Part shown: one piece after another, positions 1 to 5,279 of the stretch
Layout: each line of letters starts with the position of its first letter
Position numbering within the stretch: position 1 is the stretch's first letter
From: a virus
Direction: 5' to 3' (one strand)
Length of the DNA: 22,170 bases
IMG/VR virus record: IMGVR_UViG_3300031659_000109
Span: 1-22,170 of that record
Notes under the pieces: generated by a model
The model's database searches: none
Seen by the model: only the letters and a program-made list of their open reading frames with translations
What the model was told of the DNA's origin: nothing
Translations under genes and position numbers: made by a program

Positions 1-2
1 TG

Positions 3-1430
3 TACAGTGGTGAGGTTCCGAAGTGGGACGTATCTAAGGTACGACCAGCTGGTGCAAAGCTAAAGACGTTCGGTGGTCGTGCATCAGGTCCAGCACCTCT
101 TATCGACTTGTTTAACTTTGTCGTCCGTAAGTTCGCAGATGCTAAAGGTCGTAAGCTGTCGTCTATTGAGTGTCACGACATCATGTGTAAGATTGGTGAA
201 GTAGTTGTTGTAGGAGGTGTACGTCGATCCGCTATGATCTCTTTGTCTAACCTATCTGATGATCGTATGCGTTCAGCTAAGTCTGGTGCATGGTGGGAAA
301 ACGAACCACAACGTGCATTGGCTAACAACTCTGTGTCCTATACAGAAAAGCCAGACAGCTTATCGTTTATGAAGGAGTGGATGTCCCTAGTAGAAAGTGG
401 ATCAGGTGAACGTGGTATCTTTAACCGCCAAGCATCTAAGGTACAGGCAGCTAAGAATGGTCGTCGTGATCCAGACTACGAGTTCGGGACGAATCCTTGC
501 AGCGAAATAATTTTGCGCCCGTACCAATTTTGCAACCTAACCGAGTGTGTGGTACGTGCTACTGATACTCTGGAGACCCTAGAACGTAAGGTTCGTATTG
601 CAACGATCCTTGGCACTATCCAGTCTACGCATACCAAGTTCCCATACTTGCGTAAGATATGGCAGAAGAACACAGAAGAAGAGCGACTGCTGGGCGTATC
701 TATGACAGGCATCATGGACAACCCGTTAATGACAACCAAGAACAACGGACTGGAGAAGACACTTGACCACCTTAAAAAGATTGCTGTGGCTACCAATGCG
801 GAATGGGCTGACCGTCTCAGTATCCCTGTTGCTACTGCTATCAGCTGTGTTAAGCCTAGCGGGACCGTTTCGCAGCTGGTTGACAGCGCCAGTGGAATCC
901 ACGCCCGTCACAGTCCCTACTATATCCGCACCGTCCGAGGTGACAATAAAGACCCTCTGACACAGTTTATGAAGGATCAAGGCATCCCTAATGAGCCTGA
1001 CGTGTTTAAGCCTGATCAGACGACAGTATTCAGCTTCCCTATGAAAGCACCCACAGGTGCAACTTGTACGGCTGATATGTCTGCTATTGAGCAGTTGGAT
1101 ATGTGGTTGGCCTACCAGCGTAGTTGGTGTGAACATAAGCCCTCCGTGACAATTAACGTCAAGGCTGATGAGTGGTTAGAGGTAGGTGCATACGTCTACA
1201 AATACTTTGATGAAATGTCTGGTGTGTCGTTCTTACCGTTCAGCGAACACACATATCAACAGGCACCCTATCAAGACGTAGGTAGATCAGAGTATGAGAT
1301 GCTACTGTCAGTTATGCCAAAGGCTATTGACTGGGGTAAACTATCGGACTATGAAGTAGAAGACAACACAGCAGGAAGTCAGACATTAGCTTGTTCTGGG
1401 GATAGCTGTGAGATTGTTGACTTGGTGTAA
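3..1430 (+). CDS. nrdJ: Adenosylcobalamin-dependent (class II, monomeric) ribonucleoside-triphosphate reductase, 5' truncated by window edge
   Basis: The enzyme reduces ribonucleoside triphosphates to deoxynucleotides using coenzyme B12, feeding phage DNA synthesis. The frame is open from base 3 with no start, so about 475 C-terminal residues are seen; monomeric RTPR enzymes are usually 700-750 residues, so about a third lies off the left edge. Visible hallmarks are NPCSEI with the putative thiyl-radical cysteine at nt 498, FCNL with a second active-site cysteine at nt 531, the PSGT loop at nt 855, and a C-terminal CSGDSC pair (nt 1392 and 1407) of the type that shuttles reducing equivalents to the active site. 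The CxxxxC tail and spacing match the Lactobacillus leichmannii-type RTPR rather than class I NrdA. The glutaredoxin just downstream is a plausible reductant partner (inference). No frameshift or intein is seen in this part. Confidence 0.93.
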   Translation, partial: YSGEVPKWDVSKVRPAGAKLKTFGGRASGPAPLIDLFNFVVRKFADAKGRKLSSIECHDIMCKIGEVVVVGGVRRSAMISLSNLSDDRMRSAKSGAWWENEPQRALANNSVSYTEKPDSLSFMKEWMSLVESGSGERGIFNRQASKVQAAKNGRRDPDYEFGTNPCSEIILRPYQFCNLTECVVRATDTLETLERKVRIATILGTIQSTHTKFPYLRKIWQKNTEEERLLGVSMTGIMDNPLMTTKNNGLEKTLDHLKKIAVATNAEWADRLSIPVATAISCVKPSGTVSQLVDSASGIHARHSPYYIRTVRGDNKDPLTQFMKDQGIPNEPDVFKPDQTTVFSFPMKAPTGATCTADMSAIEQLDMWLAYQRSWCEHKPSVTINVKADEWLEVGAYVYKYFDEMSGVSFLPFSEHTYQQAPYQDVGRSEYEMLLSVMPKAIDWGKLSDYEVEDNTAGSQTLACSGDSCEIVDLV

Positions 1431-1441
1431 CCCCGACTACC

Positions 1442-1464
1442 TGAGCATGTGTTTAAACTGCTCA
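1442..1464 (+). other. Short stem-loop in the RNR-glutaredoxin gap
   Basis: The 53-base gap between the reductase stop and the glutaredoxin start contains TGAGCA (1442-1447) and TGCTCA (1459-1464), a 6-bp stem around an 11-base loop that holds the palindrome GTTTAAAC. It has no U-run, and the glutaredoxin ribosome-binding site AAGGAG follows it at 1473. It may be an RNA processing or weak regulatory structure, or chance. Confidence 0.25.
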
Positions 1465-1483
1465 CTTAACCCAAGGAGAGACT

Positions 1484-1732
1484 ATGTATACTATCATTAC
1501 CCGTAACAACTGTAAGTATTGTGACAAAGCTAAGGCTATTATGGACTTAGATAAGATCAACTATGTAGTCTTCAACGTAGAGTCCCCTCCAAACAAGTGG
1601 GTTCTGTCTCTTATGAAAGAGGCTAACATCAAGACCGTACCTCAAATCTTTGCTCATGATGGCAACCATATTGGTGGCTTCCGAGAGCTTGAGACCTTGA
1701 TGGGTTTCATCAATAACAAGAAGGAATATTAA
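1484..1732 (+). CDS. Glutaredoxin
   Basis: Small cytosolic thiol-disulfide oxidoreductase of 82 residues, the normal length for a phage glutaredoxin. The dithiol active site CKYC is at residues 10-13, right after the first beta strand (YTIITRNN). The cis-proline motif TVPQIF and the following GGF segment, which contact glutathione or substrate, are both present. The start ATG is supported by CCAAGGAG five to eight bases upstream. It lies between ribonucleotide reductase and PhoH on the same strand. In phage genomes this pairing usually means that the glutaredoxin re-reduces the C-terminal cysteines of the reductase; that role is inferred from family knowledge and position. NrdH-redoxin is the main alternative, and the two are hard to separate from sequence alone. 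Confidence 0.9.
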   Translation: MYTIITRNNCKYCDKAKAIMDLDKINYVVFNVESPPNKWVLSLMKEANIKTVPQIFAHDGNHIGGFRELETLMGFINNKKEY

Positions 1733-1733
1733 G

Positions 1734-2432
1734 TTGGTACAACAACAGCCCAAGAAGACTAAACGTGAGACTACGTACAAGGGCGCAGCTAAGAAGAAGA
1801 CCTCTGGGTTAGTACCAAAGACTGTCATGCAGGGTGAGCTAATCAAAGCCCTAAAGGAAAGTCAGCAGGTATTCATCTTAGGTCCAGCAGGTACTGGTAA
1901 GACGTATGTAACAGCGACCTACGCTGCTGATCTATACACAGCTAAGAAGGTAGACAAGATCGTTATCACACGTCCTCACGTAGCTGTAGGAAGGGAGCTA
2001 GGGTTCCTCAAGGGTGACTTGCACGAGAAGACTATGCCTTGGGCATTGCCAGTGCTAGACGTGCTAGAAAAGCACTTGGGTAAGGGTGCAGTGGAAACAG
2101 GCGTTAAGAATGGTAACATCGAAGTTGCACCTATGGCATTGATGCGCGGACGTAGCTTTGAGAACGCCTTTATTATTGTCGATGAAACACAGAACATCAC
2201 CCTGCATGAACTTAAGATGCTGCTGACAAGGGTGGGTGAAGGAACTACGATTGTACTAAACGGGGATGCTCAACAGAGTGATCTTAAAGAAGCGGATGGT
2301 CTGACGAAGGTTATTCATATCGCTAAGAAGCATATGTTGCCTGTGAACATTATTGAGTTTACTGTCGATGACATCGTAAGGTCTGACATCACAGCCATGT
2401 GGGTCAAGGCATTTGTAAAGGAGAAGTTATAG
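1734..2432 (+). CDS. phoH: PhoH-like P-loop ATPase
   Basis: A 232-residue PhoH-family protein. Walker A GPAGTGKT lies at residues 50-57, the Walker B region FIIVDE at 146-151 within the family signature RGRSFENAF-IIVDETQN, and the NGDAQQSDL motif at about 177-185. The PhoH domain covers nearly the whole protein after a basic, lysine-rich N-terminus of about 25 residues. The start is TTG at 1734, one base after the glutaredoxin stop, with AAGGAA about eight bases upstream; no ATG in this frame lies near the N-terminal end of the domain. PhoH homologues are common in marine phages. The bacterial gene is phosphate-regulated, and RNA-related roles have been proposed, but the phage function is unsettled. 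The reading is strong for the family and weak for the biological role. Confidence 0.92.
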   Translation: MVQQQPKKTKRETTYKGAAKKKTSGLVPKTVMQGELIKALKESQQVFILGPAGTGKTYVTATYAADLYTAKKVDKIVITRPHVAVGRELGFLKGDLHEKTMPWALPVLDVLEKHLGKGAVETGVKNGNIEVAPMALMRGRSFENAFIIVDETQNITLHELKMLLTRVGEGTTIVLNGDAQQSDLKEADGLTKVIHIAKKHMLPVNIIEFTVDDIVRSDITAMWVKAFVKEKL

Positions 2433-2725
2433 TGGCTAAATGGAATATGGAAAACCTAGTACATGCAGATAGAAAGCCTGATATGATTAAGCAACATGAG
2501 TACGACGAAGTAGATAATGTAAACAACCCACCGCACTACGGCTCTGGTAAGATTGAGTGTATTGAGTACATAGAAGACTTCCTGACACCAGAAGAATACA
2601 TAGGATACCTCCGAGGGAATATAGCCAAGTATCTCCACCGTTGGCGGTATAAGAACGGACTAGAAGACCTCAAGAAAGCTACTTGGTATCTTGACCGTTT
2701 AGCAGAGCTAGAGGAAAGCAAATGA
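2432..2725 (+). CDS. DUF3310 (SaV-like) protein
   Basis: A 97-residue protein whose core NPPHYGSGKIECIEYI ... GYLRGNIAKYLHRW ... LEDLKKATWYLDRL is the characteristic DUF3310 signature found in many phages, often among replication or nucleotide genes. I chose the GTG at 2432: AAAGGAGAA at 2417-2425 sits at ideal spacing, and this GTG overlaps the last base of the PhoH stop. An in-frame ATG at 2399 would add 11 residues but lies inside PhoH and has no ribosome-binding site. The protein is predicted soluble, with an acidic, polar N-terminal third and a helical C-terminal part. The biochemical function of DUF3310 is not established. Its position in the early/nucleotide operon is the only functional hint. 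Confidence 0.88.
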   Translation: MAKWNMENLVHADRKPDMIKQHEYDEVDNVNNPPHYGSGKIECIEYIEDFLTPEEYIGYLRGNIAKYLHRWRYKNGLEDLKKATWYLDRLAELEESK

Positions 2726-2874
2726 CACTGTTTGAAGCAATCCTTATAGCTAACATCTTTGTCGGTGCCTACTGTGCTTATCAGTTAGGTCAGATGAGTA
2801 AAGACGTAGAGACACTATACGAGGGTCTAGCTAATGTAATACATAGATCAGAGGCACTAGAGAGAAAAGACTAA
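2722..2874 (+). CDS. Small membrane protein (50 aa), last gene of the + operon
   Basis: A short reading frame starting at ATG 2722, overlapping the DUF3310 stop by four bases (ATGA), a usual sign of translational coupling. GAGGAAAG at 2711-2718 serves as a ribosome-binding site. The 50 residues begin MTLFEAILIANIFVGAYCAYQ, one hydrophobic segment (about residues 3-21), followed by a charged helical tail (KDVETLYEGL ... ALERKD). It should therefore be a single-pass inner-membrane peptide with a cytosolic tail. I do not recognise a family. The gene is real on grounds of coupling, ribosome-binding site and the terminator 16 bases downstream, but its role is unknown. Confidence 0.7.
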   Translation: MTLFEAILIANIFVGAYCAYQLGQMSKDVETLYEGLANVIHRSEALERKD

Positions 2875-2889
2875 CCATTAGAATCAGAA

Positions 2890-2936
2890 AAGCCGTAGGC
2901 GTCCTTGAGTGGATACCTACGGCTTCTTTGTGTTTT
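2890..2936. terminator. Bidirectional intrinsic terminator between convergent operons
   Basis: AAGCCGTAGG (2890-2899) and CCTACGGCTT (2916-2925) form a perfect 10-bp stem, extended inside by TCC/GGA (2902-2904 and 2911-2913) around a 6-base loop. On the + strand it is followed by a T-rich tail (TTCTTTGTGTTTTATT). On the - strand it is followed by TTTTCTGATTCT. It starts 16 bases after the last + gene and lies about 20 bases beyond the holin stop on the - strand, exactly where two converging operons need to end. Confidence 0.85.
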
Positions 2937-2945
2937 ATTGTAGTA

Positions 2946-3293
2946 TTACTTACCGAAGAACTTCGATATTGATCTCATGCCTATGCTGGCACTCACGATC
3001 CCTCCGAGGGAATACTGATACCACTTTGGCATAGTCTCAAGTGCTGCAAACCCTGCTTGTACAATATCATTACCCCAATCACCACAGAAGGCTAGTATCA
3101 GGGGAATACTGAACAGTAGAGTTATCCACTCATCTTTCCAACTATTCTGGGTAGCTCGTATAGCCTCAATGTCCCAGTCGATCTCACCAGTCAGTTGCTT
3201 CTTCTTTATTTCAGCCTCAGTCAACTTAACTTGTGTCTTACTGTCGATAACACTTGTAGCTAGTCCAGCTAGGCTTGTTATAATACTCATCAT
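2946..3293 (-). CDS. Putative holin, GTA_holin_3TM-like
   Basis: A 115-residue membrane protein and the last gene of the late operon. An N-terminal amphipathic region (residues 1-22) and a charged stretch (KLTEAEIKKKQ, 23-33) precede two clear hydrophobic segments, about 55-72 (WITLLFSIPLILAF) and 92-108 (YQYSLGGIVSASIG). The sequence SWKDEWITLLFSIPL ... GFAALETMPKWYQYSLGG resembles, from memory, the three-transmembrane holin family also found in gene transfer agents (PF11351). A holin permeabilises the inner membrane so that the endolysin reaches the murein. The start ATG overlaps the stop of the upstream gene by four bases (ATGA), with AGTGAAAAG as a weak upstream site. Its placement in a lysis cassette with an M15 peptidase supports the call. 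Confidence 0.72.
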   Translation of the reverse strand: MMSIITSLAGLATSVIDSKTQVKLTEAEIKKKQLTGEIDWDIEAIRATQNSWKDEWITLLFSIPLILAFCGDWGNDIVQAGFAALETMPKWYQYSLGGIVSASIGMRSISKFFGK

Positions 3294-3493
3294 TTCTTTT
3301 CACTCCCCAGCCAAACGGCTATTGTACCCGTCATAGCACCACTAACGACACTAATCATAGCACTCTGTTGGGTACTCAAGTCGTCAAGGCTCATTCCCCA
3401 TTCAATCACACGGATGTACATTATACTCATCACCAACATCATAAGTCTGGGCATGATCTTCCAAGCCAGAAGTCTTTCCATTGTTACTGCCAT
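3290..3493 (-). CDS. Small two-span membrane protein, possible holin partner or antiholin
   Basis: A 67-residue protein beginning MAVTMERLLAWKIMP. The chosen ATG at 3493 forms TAATG with the upstream stop, and AGGAGA lies about ten bases before it. Thirteen further upstream codons are open but lie inside the neighbouring gene. Two hydrophobic stretches are visible: residues about 8-30 (LLAWKIMPRLMMLVMSIMYIRVI) and 44-61 (SAMISVVSGAMTGTIAVWL), joined by a short acidic loop and followed by a basic end (GSEKK). Size, topology and position between the coiled-coil protein and the holin fit a second holin or antiholin, but no diagnostic motif is present. Similar short proteins occur beside lysis genes in marine phages, by recollection only. 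Confidence 0.6.
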   Translation of the reverse strand: MAVTMERLLAWKIMPRLMMLVMSIMYIRVIEWGMSLDDLSTQQSAMISVVSGAMTGTIAVWLGSEKK

Positions 3494-3951
3494 TAAAACA
3501 AGTCTCCTAAATCTATCCAACCAAGATACCACATGTAAGCGCCACCAGAACCAATTAAGAAAAGTATAAAAGATATAATAAGTATTATTGATAAAATCAT
3601 CTCTTTTCTCTCTTCTGCCTCTAGCAAAGCAATCCTAGCAGCTTCCTTACGCTCTAGCCTTATTTCTCTCCTGAGATTTAGAAGTTCTTGATACTGACTA
3701 TACCCTCTAGTCTGTGTAATTAGCTCTTTTAGTTGTTCCTCTGCATCCATAGCTTGTTGACGCTTCATAAAAGTGTCCATAGCCTCTTCGTTGGCACTAG
3801 CAAAGATAGATGACTTTTTCTTACTGTGGTCAGCCTTAGCACCGTCTACAGCATCAAAGAACGAGGCAATATCCTTAGTCATAGAGTGTAGTTGTTTACC
3901 CGCAGCAATACCACCTTTGATAGCTGCAAAAGCTGTGAGGGGGTCAACCAT
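3493..3951 (-). CDS. Coiled-coil protein with C-terminal membrane anchor, unknown function
   Basis: A 152-residue protein. Residues 1-20 (MVDPLTAFAAIKGGIAAGKQ) form an Ala/Gly-rich segment. A long charged helical region with likely coiled coil spans about 55-116 and is rich in E, R, K and Q. A strong transmembrane segment lies at about 118-143 (SIILIISFILFLIGSGGAYMWYL), with a short C-terminal end. I recall similar hypothetical proteins in cyanophages and other marine phages but know no assigned function. It starts five bases after the preceding stop, and the ribosome-binding site AAAGGAGC lies within that gene's last codons. Its place between the endolysin and the holin-like genes suggests a lysis or membrane role. 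A tail-anchored spanin-like or virion-internal protein are alternatives. Confidence 0.65.
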   Translation of the reverse strand: MVDPLTAFAAIKGGIAAGKQLHSMTKDIASFFDAVDGAKADHSKKKSSIFASANEEAMDTFMKRQQAMDAEEQLKELITQTRGYSQYQELLNLRREIRLERKEAARIALLEAEERKEMILSIILIISFILFLIGSGGAYMWYLGWIDLGDLF

Positions 3952-3956
3952 TTGTT

Positions 3957-4220
3957 CTACTGCTCCTTTCTTGACCTCTCCATCATAAGACGGATAGACT
4001 TTATATTCTCGTCGATACGACCCATAGTTACAGCTTGTTGTTGTACCACCATCTCTAAGGTATTGATACGAGCTTCGTGGCGCATTAAGTCTCTAGTATT
4101 ACTGTCAATCGAACTGTTTAGTGAGGATACAAACCAGACAAGTGCTACTGTTTGAGCTAAAATGGCTAGTATGAAGGTTAGGGGGATTGATTTATTAAGA
4201 TGCCACGGTTGATCTTCCAC
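3957..4220 (-). CDS. Single-span coiled-coil membrane protein (i-spanin-like candidate)
   Basis: An 87-residue protein starting with GTG, two bases after the endolysin stop; GAGGAAG immediately upstream is a good ribosome-binding site. A short N-terminus (MEDQPWHLNK) is followed by one transmembrane helix at about 11-33 (SIPLTFILAILAQTVALVWF). A soluble helical region at 34-87 has heptad-like spacing (RDLMRHEARINTLEMVVQQQ). N-terminal anchor plus periplasmic coiled coil is the architecture of an inner-membrane spanin (Rz-like), which helps disrupt the outer membrane in Gram-negative hosts. No lipoprotein partner (Rz1-like, with a lipobox) is evident inside or beside it, so the spanin reading is tentative; it could also be an endolysin-associated accessory or tail-related coiled-coil protein. 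Confidence 0.6.
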   Translation of the reverse strand: MEDQPWHLNKSIPLTFILAILAQTVALVWFVSSLNSSIDSNTRDLMRHEARINTLEMVVQQQAVTMGRIDENIKSIRLMMERSRKEQ

Positions 4221-4222
4221 AA

Positions 4223-4648
4223 CTACTTCCTCGGTATTTCAAAATGTGGTAGATCGTAAAACTTACCATCGTAAGCTGCCACAAGTTCTTCTGATGTGCC
4301 TTCCCATTCACGAAGGTCTTTAACACGCCAATTACCTCCCCAGCGCAAGGCTATGTCTTCGTCCTTACAGGCTTGAATAACTGCATCAGCTACGGGGTAG
4401 AAGTCTTCCCACTCCCACGACACAGGGTAAGGTACTAAGTCAATAGCATCCCCCGTTAGGTGTCGTGACTTCATCGTTTGTGACTTGCCAGCTTTAACTA
4501 GCTCACGTTGACGAACCTCAGACCGAATACCTTCGATGATCGTGAAGTCCCTTGAAGTAATCTCAATGGCACGTTTCATAACTTGTACCATGTCAGGGTT
4601 TACACCTGATAGCCTTTGTAGGCTACGTTTACCTAGTTTGTACGTCAT
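4223..4648 (-). CDS. Endolysin: M15-family L-alanyl-D-glutamate-type peptidase
   Basis: A 141-residue zinc peptidase that should cut the peptide stems of murein at the end of infection. The metal-binding signature of the VanY/M15 fold is visible: SRHLTGDAIDL gives H63 and D70, and LPHFEI gives H135. FTIIEGIRSEVRQRELVKAGKS is the typical upstream segment of the phage T5/A500-type enzymes, and LRWGGNW precedes the final motif. No signal peptide or cell-wall-binding domain is present, so release probably depends on a holin. The start ATG has GAGGTAAG directly upstream. It is followed within a few bases by three small membrane-protein genes and a holin, giving a recognisable lysis cassette. Confidence 0.9.
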   Translation of the reverse strand: MTYKLGKRSLQRLSGVNPDMVQVMKRAIEITSRDFTIIEGIRSEVRQRELVKAGKSQTMKSRHLTGDAIDLVPYPVSWEWEDFYPVADAVIQACKDEDIALRWGGNWRVKDLREWEGTSEELVAAYDGKFYDLPHFEIPRK

Positions 4649-4687
4649 CTTACCTCACTTAACTTTATCTTAGGTTATTGCCATTGT

Positions 4688-4903
4688 TTAAGCAGCAATC
4701 GCAGCATTAGCAGCAGTCATGTCTTCTGTAGTCCAGAAGTCTTTAGCTACCATGAGTGTTAGATGCTCAACATTGCGTGACACTGTGTCAGCCCAATCAG
4801 CATCTTCCATGCCCTCTGGTTGACCTGCGTTAATCAAGTCAACTGAGTGGCCCATCGCTGTGTAGTGCTGTGCGATTTCTTCTGTGGTTGGTGCGTCAGT
4901 CAT
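4688..4903 (-). CDS. Small acidic hypothetical protein (71 aa)
   Basis: A 71-residue soluble, acidic protein (MTDAPTTEEIAQHYTAMGHS ...). It contains the stretch RNVEHLTLMVAKDFWTTEDM and ends in an alanine-rich helix. The start ATG is preceded by GAAGGATAA at suitable spacing. I recall similar short proteins beside tail-fibre genes in marine phages and cyanophages, but no function is known to me. It stands alone between the last fibre-region gene and the endolysin, with roughly 30-40-base gaps on either side that hold ribosome-binding sites and nothing else I can identify. It may be a fibre assembly or virion accessory protein; this is a guess from position. Confidence 0.68.
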   Translation of the reverse strand: MTDAPTTEEIAQHYTAMGHSVDLINAGQPEGMEDADWADTVSRNVEHLTLMVAKDFWTTEDMTAANAAIAA

Positions 4904-4933
4904 TGTAGTTATCCTTCTAGGGCTGTGATACGA

Positions 4934-5278
4934 TTAAGATGCCCACGGTAAAGCGGGAGTTACAGGTGTTGTGTTTACTGGGGTTTGAGACAAGCCGTTT
5001 AACAAAGCTGGTAACTGAGTTTCAGTATTTTCCACCCAACCAACTATAGTTTCTTGAGACAAGTCTGCGTAATTTATAAAACCCGAAACGTCTATGGAAG
5101 AAGATATGTCCTCTCCTGTTTGAGATTGCAGATTAAGCAGCAAGCAAGGGTAATTTTCAGTTATGGATTCGCCCCAGCTGTTTGTAGTTGTTAGATCGTA
5201 GTGAACACTTACGACAACATCGTCCATGCCATTTACCGTCTCTGTTCTAAGAGATGTTATTGTTATTGTATGTGCCAT
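4934..5278 (-). CDS. Fibre-module hypothetical protein (114 aa)
   Basis: A 114-residue protein beginning MAHTITITSLRTETVNGMDD. I use the ATG at 5278: the repeat-fibre stop and this start are arranged TAAAATG, and AGGAT sits just upstream; a longer frame to 5320 lies inside the fibre gene. The first 60 residues alternate hydrophobic and polar residues like beta strands (DVVVSVHYDLTTTNSWGES), and the protein ends in a proline/threonine-rich tail (TPVNTTPVTPALPWAS). There are no membrane segments. I recognise it only as a type often found near marine phage tail fibres. It is probably a small virion or fibre accessory protein, with function unassigned. Confidence 0.68.
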   Translation of the reverse strand: MAHTITITSLRTETVNGMDDVVVSVHYDLTTTNSWGESITENYPCLLLNLQSQTGEDISSSIDVSGFINYADLSQETIVGWVENTETQLPALLNGLSQTPVNTTPVTPALPWAS

Positions 5279-5279
5279 T

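Noticed and set aside
476-1136. Two overlapping - strand frames opposite the ribonucleotide reductase
   Set aside because: The reductase motifs on the + strand are unambiguous; the antisense frames show no family pattern.
3493-3532. N-terminal extension of the two-span membrane protein (MVSWLDRFRRLVL...)
   Set aside because: It lies within the upstream gene's coding end and has no ribosome-binding site; the TAATG start at 3493 is better supported.
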